From Rhodocyclaceae bacterium (lineage in GTDB: Bacteria > Pseudomonadota > Gammaproteobacteria > Burkholderiales > Rhodocyclaceae): a stretch of 64,000 nt of DNA. The position numbers were made by a program, and so were the translations under genes. Location: positions 197,071 through 261,070 of the forward strand of contig JACFMQ010000001.1 in the NCBI GenBank assembly GCA_019455325.1, written 5' to 3'. The notes beneath the pieces are model-generated. The model saw nothing but the letters and a program-made list of their open reading frames with translations, had not been told where the DNA came from and did no database searches. Positions 25,860 to 36,578 of this stretch are shown one piece after another; position 1 is the first letter of the stretch, and each line of letters begins with the position of its first letter.

Positions 25860-26686
25860 ACCCGGCTGTCGAGCCGGACTTCCTGCATCACCGTCGTCGA
25901 AATCTCCTCGATCGACTTGGTCGACGAGTCGAGCCAGCGGATGCCCTCGCGCTTCATCATCTTCTCCGCCTCGCGCACCTCGCCGCGGCAGTTTTCCAGC
26001 GATGCGTAGCGGCTGTTCGGCCGCCGCTCCTCCCTGATCTGCGCCAGCCGCTCGGGCTGGATGGTCAGGCCGAAGAGCTTGCTGCGGTGCTTTTCCAGCG
26101 TTCCCGGCAGACGACCGCGGTCGAAGTCCTCGGGGATCAGCGGGAAGTTGGCGGCCTTGAGGCCGAACTGCATGGCCAGGTAGAGCGAGGTCGGCGTCTT
26201 GCCGCAGCGCGAGACGCCGACCAGGATGACGTCGGCGATCTCCAGGTCGCGGTCGGTGACGCCGTCGTCGTGCGCCAGCGTGTAGTTGATCGCCTCGATG
26301 CGGTTCTTGTAGTCCGAGGTGTCGATGGAGCCGTGCGAGCGGCCGACCGAATGCGTCGATTTGACGCCCAGCTCGGTCTCCATCGGTACGACGAAGGTCT
26401 CGATGAAGGAGAGGCTGAGCGCGTCCGCGGCGTGCACCATCTGCGCCAGCTCCGGATTGACCAGCGTGGTGAACACGATCGGCCGGGCGCCGTCGGCGCG
26501 ACCGGCCTCCTCGATGCGCTGGATGACCGCGTGCGCCTTCTCCGGCGTGTCGACGAAGGGTATCCGCGCCTGCTTGAAGCGCACGCCCTCGAACTGCGTC
26601 AGCAGGCTGTGGCCGAGCGTTTCGGCGGTGATGGCGGTGCCGTCGGAGACGTAGAAGACGGAGCGGACTGCGGCTGGCGATTCCAT
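25853..26686 (-). CDS. ppsR: Phosphoenolpyruvate synthase regulatory protein (kinase/pyrophosphorylase, DUF299)
   Basis: 277 aa. This family reversibly phosphorylates PEP synthase on a threonine, with ADP as donor, to switch it off, and reverses this with phosphate. Conserved features: N-terminal [31 protein letters not shown], and the nucleotide loop [18 protein letters not shown] (about residues 155-172). Its target, ppsA, lies about 7 kb away at 33568. It follows ppc on the same strand with a 32-base gap, so the two may be co-transcribed. ATG at 26686 gives the conserved N-terminus. Confidence 0.95.
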   Translation of the reverse strand: MESPAAVRSVFYVSDGTAITAETLGHSLLTQFEGVRFKQARIPFVDTPEKAHAVIQRIEEAGRADGARPIVFTTLVNPELAQMVHAADALSLSFIETFVVPMETELGVKSTHSVGRSHGSIDTSDYKNRIEAINYTLAHDDGVTDRDLEIADVILVGVSRCGKTPTSLYLAMQFGLKAANFPLIPEDFDRGRLPGTLEKHRSKLFGLTIQPERLAQIREERRPNSRYASLENCRGEVREAEKMMKREGIRWLDSSTKSIEEISTTVMQEVRLDSRVY

Positions 26687-26718
26687 GGCGTTCGGGGCGT
26701 CGTCGAAAAGCCTCGATT

Positions 26719-29481
26719 CTAGCCGCTGTTGCGCAGGCCGGCGGCGATGCCGTTGATCGTCAGGTGGATGCCGCGGCGCACGCGCTCGTCGTCGTCGCCG
26801 GCGCGGCGCCGGCGCAGCAGCTCGACCTGCAGGTGGTTGAGCGGGTCCATGTACGGGAAGCGGTTGCGGATCGAACGCGCCAGCAGCGGGTTGTCGGCGA
26901 GCAGTTCGTCTCGTTCCTCGATGGCCAGCAGGTGCCGGCGCGTCCGCTCCCATTCGTCGCGGATGCGGCCGAAGACGGTGGTGCGCAGCTCCGCGTCCGT
27001 CACCAGCTCGGCGTAGCGCGAGGCGATGCCGAGGTCGGTCTTGGCCAGCACCATGTCCATGTTCGAGAGCAGGGTGCGGAAGAACGGCCAGCTCCGATGC
27101 ATGCGGCGCAGCAGGTCGAGGCCGTTCGGGTTGGTCGACAGCCAGGTGTCCACCGCCGTGCCGAAGCCGTACCAGCCCGGCAGCATCAGCCGGCACTGCG
27201 CCCAACTGAACACCCAGGGAATGGCGCGCAGGTCCTCGATGCGCTCGGACGCCTTGCGCGAGGCCGGCCGGCTGCCGATGTTGAGCTGCGAGATTTCGGA
27301 GACCACCGTCGATTCGCGGAAATAGGTGGTGAAGCCCTCGGTCTCGTAGACCAGCCCGCGGTAGGCGCGGAAGGCGAGTTCCGAGAGCGTGTCCATGACG
27401 CCGCGGAAGGCCGCCGGCTCGGCCTCGTGTTCGAGGTTGAGCAGCGTCGCTTCGAGCGTGGCCGCGGCGAGGATTTCCAGGTTGCGGCGGCCGACCTCCG
27501 GGTTGGCATACTTCGAGGCGATCACCTCGCCCTGTTCGGTGATGCGGATCTGGCCGGACACGGCGCCGTCCGGCTGCGCCAGGATGGCCTGGTAGCTCGG
27601 CCCGCCGCCGCGGCCGACCGAGCCGCCGCGGCCGTGGAACAGGCGCAGGCGCACGCCGTGCTTCCTGAACACCTCGGTCAGTTCGACCTCGGCCTTGTAC
27701 AGCTCCCAGCCCGAGGTCAGGAAGCCGCCGTCCTTGTTGCTGTCCGAGTAGCCGAGCATCACCTCGTGCTCGTCGCCGCGCGAGGCCACCAGCGCGCGGT
27801 AGGCGGTGAGGCCGAAGAGGCGGTCCATGACGCCGGCGCTGTTCTGCAGGTCGCCGATGGTCTCGAACAGCGGGATGATGTTCATCGAGAGTGCGGGCGG
27901 CCGGCCCGGCCGCAGCAGGCCGGCTTCCTTCAAGAGCAGCGCCACTTCGAGCAGGTCGGAGACGCCGTCGGTCTTCGAGATGATGCAGTTCGGCAGCGCC
28001 GCGTCGCCGTATTTGTCGCGCAGCTCTTTGGCGGCGAAGAAGATCGCCAGCTCGCCGGCGGTCTCTTCCGCGTAGTCGGCGTGCGGCGAGTAGAGCGGGC
28101 GCGGGCTGGCGATCTCGGTCAGCAGCAGGCCGATGCGCGCTTCTTCCGGCAGCTTTTCGTAGGCCATGCAGACGCCGGCTTTCGCCAGCAGTTCGCCGAC
28201 CGTGCGCTCGTGCACGTCGGAATTCTGGCGCAGGTCGATCGGCGCCAGGTGGAAGCCGAACACCTCGACGGCGCGGATCAGCCGGCGCAGCCGGCCGCCG
28301 GCGAGCAGCGCGGCGCCGTGCGCGTGCAGCGAGTCGGCGAGCACGCGGAGATCGGCGGCGAGTTCGGCCGTCGCGGCGTAGGGCTCGGCATCGGCGATCG
28401 CGTGCCGCGTCGCCTCGTGCCGGTCGAGCGCCTTCGCGGTTGCCGCCAGGCGCGCGTAGATGCCGGTGAGCGCGCGGCGGTAGGGCTCGTCGGCGCGGTG
28501 CGGCGAGGCGTCGGGCGATTTCGCCGCCAGCGCCGCGAGTTCCGGCGAGACGGCGGTGAGCAGCAGCGACAGCGGCAGCTCGCCGCCGAGCGCGTGCAGC
28601 TCGCCGAGATAGAACTCGAAGACTGCGGTCGATTGCAGGCGCAGCCCGGCGCGCAGGATGTCGGCGGTGACGAAGGGATTGCCGTCGCGGTCGCCGCCGA
28701 TCCACGAGCCGATGCGGAAGAAGGGCGGCAGCGACCAGTCCTCATGCTCCGGGAAGGCGGCGGCGAGCTGGTCCTCGAACTGCGCGTAGAGGCGCGGCAG
28801 CTCGGCGAAGAAGGTTTCGTCATAGTAGCTGATGCCGTTCCTGATCTCGTCGACCACCGCCAGCCGGTTCGGCCGCAGCATGCGCGTGCGCCACAGCGTC
28901 AGCACGGCGCGGCGCAGGGCCAGATCGCTCTCGGCCGTTTCCTCGGGCGTCAGCGCCATGCGGTCGCGCGTGTCGAGCAGGCGGGCGACCTCGTGCTGGC
29001 ATTGCAGGATGCTCTTGCGGCTGACCTCGGTCGGGTGCGCGGTCAGCACCGGCGAGACGAGGGCGACGTCGAGCACCCGGCGCACGGTCTTCGGCGCGAT
29101 GCCGGCCGCCCGGATGCGTTCCAGCGTGTGTACCAGGCTGCCCTCGCGCGGCTTCGAGCCGGCCAGGTCGTGCGCGCGGCGGCGGCGGATGTGGTGCTGG
29201 TCCTCGGCGATGTTGGCGAGGTGCAGGAAGTACGAGAAGGCGCGGACCACGGGGGTCGTCGCGCCGCGCGGCAGGCCGTCGAGGATCGCCTGCAGCTCGG
29301 CCCGGCAGCGTTCGCGTTCGGCGCCGGTCTCGCGCTCGAAGCGGATCGAGGTCTGGCGGATCTTCTCGACGACGGCGAAGGTTTCGTCGCCCTCCTGCTC
29401 GCGCACGGTATCGCCCAGGAGGCGGCCGAGCAGGCGGATGTCGTCGCGCAGGGGGAGGTCCTTGTCTTGGTTGTCGGTCAT
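26719..29481 (-). CDS. ppc: Phosphoenolpyruvate carboxylase
   Basis: 920 aa. It carboxylates PEP to oxaloacetate to refill the TCA cycle. Catalytic motifs are intact: [13 protein letters not shown] (active-site His), [38 protein letters not shown] (loop with catalytic Arg) and [19 protein letters not shown]. It ends in RNSG; the ...NTG-type C-terminus is essential in the family, so the terminal Gly is as expected. Upstream (29503-29600) lies a palindromic repeat, then lutB, also on the minus strand. Confidence 0.97.
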   Translation of the reverse strand: MTDNQDKDLPLRDDIRLLGRLLGDTVREQEGDETFAVVEKIRQTSIRFERETGAERERCRAELQAILDGLPRGATTPVVRAFSYFLHLANIAEDQHHIRRRRAHDLAGSKPREGSLVHTLERIRAAGIAPKTVRRVLDVALVSPVLTAHPTEVSRKSILQCQHEVARLLDTRDRMALTPEETAESDLALRRAVLTLWRTRMLRPNRLAVVDEIRNGISYYDETFFAELPRLYAQFEDQLAAAFPEHEDWSLPPFFRIGSWIGGDRDGNPFVTADILRAGLRLQSTAVFEFYLGELHALGGELPLSLLLTAVSPELAALAAKSPDASPHRADEPYRRALTGIYARLAATAKALDRHEATRHAIADAEPYAATAELAADLRVLADSLHAHGAALLAGGRLRRLIRAVEVFGFHLAPIDLRQNSDVHERTVGELLAKAGVCMAYEKLPEEARIGLLLTEIASPRPLYSPHADYAEETAGELAIFFAAKELRDKYGDAALPNCIISKTDGVSDLLEVALLLKEAGLLRPGRPPALSMNIIPLFETIGDLQNSAGVMDRLFGLTAYRALVASRGDEHEVMLGYSDSNKDGGFLTSGWELYKAEVELTEVFRKHGVRLRLFHGRGGSVGRGGGPSYQAILAQPDGAVSGQIRITEQGEVIASKYANPEVGRRNLEILAAATLEATLLNLEHEAEPAAFRGVMDTLSELAFRAYRGLVYETEGFTTYFRESTVVSEISQLNIGSRPASRKASERIEDLRAIPWVFSWAQCRLMLPGWYGFGTAVDTWLSTNPNGLDLLRRMHRSWPFFRTLLSNMDMVLAKTDLGIASRYAELVTDAELRTTVFGRIRDEWERTRRHLLAIEERDELLADNPLLARSIRNRFPYMDPLNHLQVELLRRRRAGDDDERVRRGIHLTINGIAAGLRNSG

Positions 29482-29502
29482 GGGGGTTCCTGGAAAATCA
29501 AA

Positions 29503-29600
29503 ACCTACCGCAGAGACGCAGAGGCGCAGAGAATTCGCAGAGAAAAGCGAATTGATATCTCTGCGTCACCTCTGCGTCTCTGCGCCTCTGCGGTGGATGT
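29503..29600. repeat. CGCAGAG-type palindromic intergenic repeat, copy 1
   Basis: Left arm ACCGCAGAGACGCAGAGG (from 29507) and right arm CTCTGCGCCTCTGCGGT (to about 29594) are near-perfect inverted copies built of CGCAGAG units, with an A-rich centre. It fills the ppc-lutB gap and abuts the lutB stop. It is the same family as the element at 33428-33526. The arms would form a long hairpin in RNA from either strand. Mechanism of spread is unknown from this sequence. Confidence 0.8.
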
Positions 29601-31046
29601 TCAGTTTCTCGCATTCCGCCGTTCCGCGAGCAGCTCGCGCAGGCTCTTCGCCGCCGGCTTCAGCGGCGTGCGCGACTTCGTCCAGCCGGCCTGGCTGCCC
29701 GGCGTCAGGAAGCGGAAGCGCGTCGCCGCCCAGGCGAAGGCGCGGTACAGCGCCGGCCGGCCGTAGAGGAAGGCGAAGCCCTTGAAGGCGAGCGCGGCGA
29801 GGGCGGTCTTGCCGGCGCCCTGGCCGGCCAGCGGCGCATGCCCCGGTTTCGCCTCGTGCGTCGCTTCCTCGCGCAGGCGGATCAGGAGGTCGGGGATCGG
29901 AATCTTCACCGGGCAGACCTCGCCGCAGGCGCCGCACAGCGTGGACGCGCCGGGCAGCACATGCGTCGCGCCCAGCCCGAGCATGTGCGGCGAGACGATC
30001 TTGCCGATCGGGCCGGGGTAGGTGGTGCCGTAGGCGTGGCCGCCGATGCGCGTGTAGACCGGGCAGTGGTTCATGCACGCGCCGCAGCGGATGCATTGCA
30101 GCGTCTGCCGCAACTGCTCGTCGGCGTAGGCCTGCGAGCGGCCGTTGTCGACCAGCACCAGGTGCATTTCCCGCGGGCCGTCCTTCTCGCCCGGCTTGCG
30201 CGGGCCGGTGATGACGTTGAAGTAGGTGCTGATCGCCTGGCCGGTGGCCGAGCGGGTCAGGAGGCCGAACAGCGGCACCACGTGTTCCAGCTTCTCGACC
30301 ACCTTCTCGATGCCGGTGATGGCGATGTGCACGTCCGGCACGGTCGTGCACATGCGGCCGTTGCCTTCGTTCTCGACCAGGCACAGCGTGCCGGTCTCGG
30401 CCACCGCGAAGTTCACGCCGGAGAGGCCGACCTCGGCCTCCATGAATTTCCGGCGCAGCACCTGGCGGCCGATCTGGATCAGCGCGTCCACGTCGTCGGT
30501 GTAGGCGACGCCCGGCACCTTCTCGGCGAACAGCTCGGCGATCTGCTGCTTGGTCTTGTGGATCGCCGGCATGATGATGTGCGAGGGCTTCTCGCCGGCG
30601 AGCTGGACGATGTACTCGCCCATGTCCGACTCCAGCGCGTCGACGCCGGCGGCGGCCATCGCGTGGTTCAGCTCGACCTCCTCGCTGACCATGGACTTGC
30701 CCTTGACCATCAGCTTCGCGTCGTGGCGGCGGCAGATGTCGAGGATGATCGCGTTCGCTTCGTCGGGCGTCTCGGCCCAGTGCACCTGGACGCCGTTCTT
30801 TTGCAGGTTGGCTTCGAGCCGTTCGAGCAGCTCCGGCAGGCGCGAGAGGCTGTAGCGGCGGATGTGCTCGGCGAGGGTGCGCTGGCGTTCGAGCAGTTCC
30901 GGGTCCGGGAACTGCGCGGCGCGCTTCATCATCAGGAAGTCCATGGCGCCGCGGAAGCTCTTCCGGAGGAAGGGGTCGGCGACGACCGCGGCGGCGCGGC
31001 GCTTGAATTCCGAGCCGGGAACGAACTGCACGTGATGCGTGGTCAT
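29601..31046 (-). CDS. lutB: Lactate utilization iron-sulfur protein LutB
   Basis: 481 aa. Part of the LutABC L-lactate dehydrogenase that oxidises lactate to pyruvate. The LUD domain occupies about residues 60-300 (KGKSMVSEEVELNHAM, NFAVAETGTLCLVENEGNGR). Two 4Fe-4S cysteine clusters follow: CIRCGACMNHCPVY and CGACGEVCPV. A further ~100 C-terminal residues are Ala/Arg-rich. It overlaps lutC by 4 bases. The operon order here is A-C-B, unlike the A-B-C order after which the genes are named. Confidence 0.94.
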   Translation of the reverse strand: MTTHHVQFVPGSEFKRRAAAVVADPFLRKSFRGAMDFLMMKRAAQFPDPELLERQRTLAEHIRRYSLSRLPELLERLEANLQKNGVQVHWAETPDEANAIILDICRRHDAKLMVKGKSMVSEEVELNHAMAAAGVDALESDMGEYIVQLAGEKPSHIIMPAIHKTKQQIAELFAEKVPGVAYTDDVDALIQIGRQVLRRKFMEAEVGLSGVNFAVAETGTLCLVENEGNGRMCTTVPDVHIAITGIEKVVEKLEHVVPLFGLLTRSATGQAISTYFNVITGPRKPGEKDGPREMHLVLVDNGRSQAYADEQLRQTLQCIRCGACMNHCPVYTRIGGHAYGTTYPGPIGKIVSPHMLGLGATHVLPGASTLCGACGEVCPVKIPIPDLLIRLREEATHEAKPGHAPLAGQGAGKTALAALAFKGFAFLYGRPALYRAFAWAATRFRFLTPGSQAGWTKSRTPLKPAAKSLRELLAERRNARN

Positions 31047-31708
31047 TGCGCGTCCTCCCCGGTGAGCAGCAATACGACCAGCTCCTTCGGCCCGTGCGCG
31101 CCGTAGGCCAGCGTCTGCTGGATGTCGGCGGTCTTCGACGGGCCGGTGATCAGCAGCGCGTTGGTCGGCAGTCCGGCCGACCAGCCCTGCTGCACGATCG
31201 CGTCGTAGAGCGTCGGCACGACGGCGTCGGCGTCGACCAGCGCGACGTGGATCGGCGGCACCAGCGACATCAGGCGCGGCTCGTCGGCGTCCGGCCAGAC
31301 GATCAGCGTGCCGGTCTCGGCGATGGCGCCGCGCGTGCGGGTGATCGCCGCGTCGACGTTCTCGAACAGTTCCTGCTTCCAGCCGTCGATGGGCTTGTCG
31401 TAGGGCTTCAGGCCGGAAACGCCGGCCGCTGCGAGCGCCTGGCCGTGCGCCGTGGCCGGCGCGTAGAGCAGGGTGGCGATGCCCTTGGCGGCCACGACCT
31501 CCTTCAGTTTCTCGACCCAGGCCTTGCGCGGCACGGCGTGCACCTCGGCGTGCCAGGCCGCGATCTTCTCGGCGAATTCCTGCGCCAGCCTGTCTTTGGC
31601 GGTGCGCGGCAGGCTCGCGTAGTGGGCGGCAATCGCCGCGTCGGGCGAGGGCAGCGTCGTCGCCGAGGCGGCGCGCAGCTTGCGGAAGATGTTTTCCCTG
31701 GTGCTCAT
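31043..31708 (-). CDS. lutC: Lactate utilization protein LutC (LUD domain)
   Basis: 221 aa LUD-domain protein, third component of the Lut lactate oxidation complex. Recognisable by AITRTRGAIAETGTLIVWPD and the C-terminal NALLITGPSKTADIQQTLAYGAHGP, where the STADI/KTADI segment is characteristic of YkgG/LutC. Its biochemical role within the complex is not established. Overlaps lutA and lutB by 4 bases each, so all three are translated as a unit. Confidence 0.92.
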   Translation of the reverse strand: MSTRENIFRKLRAASATTLPSPDAAIAAHYASLPRTAKDRLAQEFAEKIAAWHAEVHAVPRKAWVEKLKEVVAAKGIATLLYAPATAHGQALAAAGVSGLKPYDKPIDGWKQELFENVDAAITRTRGAIAETGTLIVWPDADEPRLMSLVPPIHVALVDADAVVPTLYDAIVQQGWSAGLPTNALLITGPSKTADIQQTLAYGAHGPKELVVLLLTGEDAQ

Positions 31709-32484
31709 GCCGCGTCTCCCTCGCTGCGCTCGGTGTTGCGCCACAGGAAGCTCGCCAGGTGCTGACCGCGGAAGCCGTCGCGGCGCTTCGCCAGCGTGCC
31801 GTCGATGTTCATCAGGCAGCCGCCGTCGGCCGAAAGGAAGGCATCCGCCCCGGTTTCCTTGAGCGCATCCGCCTTGTCGCCGGCCATCGCCGCCGAGATG
31901 TCGGGCTGGCGCACGGCGAAGGTGCCGCCGAAGCCGCAGCATTCCGATTCGTGCGAGTGGTTCAGCAATTCGACGTTGCCGAGCCGGCCGAGCAGTTCGC
32001 GCGCGTGCAGGTGCGTGCCCATCTCGCGGCGCGCGGAACAGGAGGTGTGCAGCGCCACCTTGGTCGGCCGGCCGCTGCCCTTCCAGTTCACCTTCAACAC
32101 CTTGACGAAGAATTCGGTCAGCTCGAAGACGCGCTCGGACAGCGCCTCGGCCTGCGCCCGCAGCGCCGGCTCCTCGGCGAACAGCTTCGGGTAGTGGTGG
32201 CGCATCATGCCGGCGCAGGAACCGGAAGGGACGATCACCGGCCAGTCGTTCGGAAAGAGGCCGAGCTGCACGCGCGCCACCTGCCGCGCCTCGTCGGCGT
32301 AGCCGCTGGTGTAGGCCGGCTGGCCGCAGCAGGTCTGATCCTCGGGAAAATGTACGCGGATGCCCTCGCGTTCGAGCAACTGGATCGCGTCCAGCCCGGC
32401 CTCCGGGCAGAACAGGTCGACCAGGCAGGTGGCGAAGAAATAGACGTCGCCCGGACGCCCCGCCGCGGAATAGTCTCGCTCCAT
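31705..32484 (-). CDS. lutA: Lactate utilization protein LutA (CCG-domain oxidoreductase)
   Basis: 259 aa with two cysteine-rich CCG domains, as in glycolate oxidase GlpF/HdrB-like subunits. Domain one: FFATCLVDLFCPEAG ... EDQTCCGQPAYTSGY; domain two: LHTSCSARREMG ... SECCGFGGTFAVR. These hold an iron-sulfur cofactor. ATG at 32484 was chosen over an in-frame ATG 45 bases upstream because GGAGGAATC lies directly before it and because the upstream codons run toward the operator region. First gene of lutA-lutC-lutB, divergent from a GntR regulator with matching operators between them. Confidence 0.94.
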   Translation of the reverse strand: MERDYSAAGRPGDVYFFATCLVDLFCPEAGLDAIQLLEREGIRVHFPEDQTCCGQPAYTSGYADEARQVARVQLGLFPNDWPVIVPSGSCAGMMRHHYPKLFAEEPALRAQAEALSERVFELTEFFVKVLKVNWKGSGRPTKVALHTSCSARREMGTHLHARELLGRLGNVELLNHSHESECCGFGGTFAVRQPDISAAMAGDKADALKETGADAFLSADGGCLMNIDGTLAKRRDGFRGQHLASFLWRNTERSEGDAA

Positions 32485-32520
32485 GATTCCTCCGTCGTTC
32501 GTGTCGCGCGTTTTTGGATA

Positions 32521-32535
32521 ATTGGTCAAACCAAT
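32521..32535. promoter_or_regulatory. LldR/PdhR-type operator O1
   Basis: ATTGGTCAAACCAAT is a perfect dyad of the form ATTGGTnnnACCAAT, the site type known for GntR-family LldR and PdhR. It lies 37 bases upstream of the lutA start, in its likely promoter. Its partner O2 is 99 bases away on the regulator side. Confidence 0.8.
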
Positions 32536-32602
32536 ATTCGTGCGGAGTGAAATTTACGCCATAACAGCCACTTGGTCAATGTTTCGGAGCATACATAGGC
32601 GC

Positions 32603-32631
32603 TTGCGATTTGTCGATCGGCCGATTAGAAT
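32603..32631 (+). promoter_or_regulatory. Putative promoter of the GntR regulator gene
   Basis: TTGCGA (32603-32608), 17-base spacer, TAGAAT (32626-32631). The predicted start near 32638 falls inside operator O2 and downstream of the first in-frame ATG (32610), supporting the later ATG at 32667 as the true start. Confidence 0.5.
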
Positions 32632-32634
32632 TGC

Positions 32635-32647
32635 GTGGTCTTACCAA
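32635..32647. promoter_or_regulatory. LldR/PdhR-type operator O2
   Basis: TGGTCTTACCA (32636-32646) matches the TGGTnnnACCA core of O1. It overlaps the predicted transcription start of the regulator gene, so a bound repressor would block that promoter. A further half-site TTGGTCAAT lies at 32572-32580 between the two. Confidence 0.7.
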
Positions 32648-32666
32648 TCGAGGCCGCCGATCGCCC

Positions 32667-33422
32667 ATGCCGCACAACAAGGTTCAGGTTCCGCGCATCT
32701 CCGACGCCGTCGCCGCGTCGCTGGAAAAGCGCATCCTGGAAGGCTCGCTCAAGCCGGGCGACCGCCTGCCGCCGGAGCGCGAACTCGCCGCCGAACTGGG
32801 CGTCTCCCGCCCCTCGCTGCGCGAGGCGATCCAGAAGCTGGCCTCGAAGGGCATGGTACAGAGCCGGCAGGGCGGCGGCACCTACGTCACCCACCGGCTG
32901 GAAGCGACCTTCTTCGACCCGTGGCAGGACATGATGGGCGCGCACCCGACGCTGCGCGAGGACCTGCTCGAATTCCGCCGCATGCTCGAAGGCCAGGCCG
33001 CCGAGTGGGCCGCCGAGCGCGCCACCGAGGCCGACCTGCGGCGGCTGACGCAGGCCCTGGCCGCGCTCGACGCCGCCTTTGACGACGGCGACCCCGAACG
33101 CCGCGCCGCCGCCGACATCGATTTCCACCAGGCCGTCGGCGAGGCCACGCACAACGCGCTGATCGGCCACCTGTCGGCGGCGCTGCTGCGCCTGATGCTG
33201 GACAACATCCGTCTGAACCTCGGCGAACTGCAGCGCATCCCGGCGGCGATCTCGCTCTTGAAGAGCCAGCACGCGGCGATCCACGCCGCCATCGTCGAGC
33301 GCAAGCCGGCCGCCGCGCGCGCCGCCGCCGAGACGCACATCGACTTCGTGCGCGAGTCGCTGGCGCAGTCGCTGCGCTCGGCCGCCCGCCGCGAGAGCGC
33401 CGAACGGCGATTGAACGTATGA
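32667..33422 (+). CDS. lldR: GntR-family (FadR subfamily) lactate-responsive regulator
   Basis: 251 aa. N-terminal winged helix: [22 protein letters not shown] then [19 protein letters not shown], typical GntR. The C-terminal FCD all-helical effector domain carries the metal/effector residues in [29 protein letters not shown] and [15 protein letters not shown]. The product probably represses the divergent lut operon until lactate is present: it sits beside lactate genes and the gap holds two LldR/PdhR-type palindromes. It could also act on ppsA downstream. The 32667 start is preferred because the earlier ATG (32610) precedes the predicted transcription start. Confidence 0.85.
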   Translation: MPHNKVQVPRISDAVAASLEKRILEGSLKPGDRLPPERELAAELGVSRPSLREAIQKLASKGMVQSRQGGGTYVTHRLEATFFDPWQDMMGAHPTLREDLLEFRRMLEGQAAEWAAERATEADLRRLTQALAALDAAFDDGDPERRAAADIDFHQAVGEATHNALIGHLSAALLRLMLDNIRLNLGELQRIPAAISLLKSQHAAIHAAIVERKPAAARAAAETHIDFVRESLAQSLRSAARRESAERRLNV

Positions 33423-33427
33423 AAACA

Positions 33428-33526
33428 CCTACCGCAGAGGCGCAGAGACGCAGAGGATCGCAGAGGAAAACAAAAAAATTCTGCCTTTCTCTGCGTCCCT
33501 CTGCGTCTCTGCGCCTCTGCGGTGGA
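33428..33526. repeat. CGCAGAG-type palindromic intergenic repeat, copy 2
   Basis: Arms of 26 bases at 33431-33456 and 33498-33523 are perfect inverted copies, starting ACCGCAGAGGCGCAGAGACG on the left. The ~41-base centre is A-rich. It lies between the lldR stop (33422) and ppsA (33568). Same family as 29503-29600. A hairpin this stable would be expected to stall or end transcription from lldR, though no clear T-run follows. Confidence 0.85.
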
Positions 33527-33567
33527 CGTTCTTCCTTTTCCCAAATCTCCCCCTGAAAGGAATCCGC

Positions 33568-35940
<2,373 letters not shown>

Positions 35941-35954
35941 GCGCGGCGCGCTGA

Positions 35955-35992
35955 AAAGAACGAAGGCCGGAGCGATCCGGCCTTCGTTCTTT
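35955..35992 (+). terminator. Intrinsic terminator after ppsA
   Basis: A 16-bp stem (35955-35970 with 35977-35992) around loop AGCGAT, GC-rich at the top and A/T at the base, ending in TTT. The core GGCCGG-AGCGAT-CCGGCC resembles the tpsA1 terminator at 51291, including the identical loop. Confidence 0.85.
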
Positions 35993-36141
35993 CGGGAGGG
36001 AAGAGCGTCCTTGTTCCCGAGCCGTCATGCGCTCTTCATACTTATTTACAAACTGTTCGCGGCCCCGGGCTTACAATTGGCGGCGCCACAGCCCAGCCCG
36101 GCTGGCGGTACAGACGAACCGTTTCATCCTAGGAGGTAGTC

Positions 36142-36528
36142 ATGGGAATTTTCAGTAACATCCTGGCCAAGCTCGGCTTCGGCAAGGCGGAAGCGGCGGA
36201 AAAGCCGGCACCGGCAGCCGCCTCGGCCGCGCCCGCCCAGGCGGCACCGGCCGCCCCGGCGGCGATCAGCGTGGTCGACGTGGTCGGCCAACTGGAAGCG
36301 ATGGCCAAGAAGCATCCGGAAAAGCTGAACTGGAAGGTCTCCATCGTCGACCTGATGAAGCTGCTCGGCCTCGACAGCAGCCTTGCCGCGCGCAAGGAAC
36401 TTGCGACCGAACTGGGCTGCCCGGCCGCCAAGATGGGCGACTCGGCGCAGATGAACATGTGGCTGCACAAGACCGTGCTGCAGAAGCTGGCCGACAACGG
36501 CGGCAACATTCCGGCCGAGCTGCTGTAA
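36142..36528 (+). CDS. DUF3597 family protein
   Basis: 128 aa. Residues 1-15 (MGIFSNILAKLGFGK) and the C-terminal block ISVVDVVGQLEAMAKKHPEK ... VDLMKLLGLDSSLAARKELA ... LPAELL match the DUF3597 family pattern. The middle (residues ~17-42) is a low-complexity Ala/Pro linker. No signal peptide or membrane segment is evident. Function is unknown; the family is small, cytosolic and sometimes annotated as LysM-associated. Stands alone with a strong AGGAGG ribosome binding site and its own terminator hairpin at 36551. Confidence 0.8.
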   Translation: MGIFSNILAKLGFGKAEAAEKPAPAAASAAPAQAAPAAPAAISVVDVVGQLEAMAKKHPEKLNWKVSIVDLMKLLGLDSSLAARKELATELGCPAAKMGDSAQMNMWLHKTVLQKLADNGGNIPAELL

Positions 36529-36550
36529 TCCGTTTTTCCGGTACGCGATG

Positions 36551-36578
36551 ACGGCCCGCCTCATTCGGCGGGCCGTTT
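36551..36578. terminator. Terminator hairpin between the DUF3597 gene and the convergent histidine kinase gene
   Basis: ACGGCCCGCC (36551-36560) pairs with GGCGGGCCGT (36567-36576) around TCATTC, followed by TTCATTT on the plus strand. The minus-strand kinase stop (36561-36563) lies inside the loop, so the element probably serves the plus-strand gene and overlaps the kinase end. Confidence 0.7.

Noticed and set aside
26764-29766. 1000-aa open frame antisense to ppc
   Set aside because: Shadow of ppc; the composition (Arg/Gln/Val/His-rich, no domains) is that of antisense GC-rich sequence.
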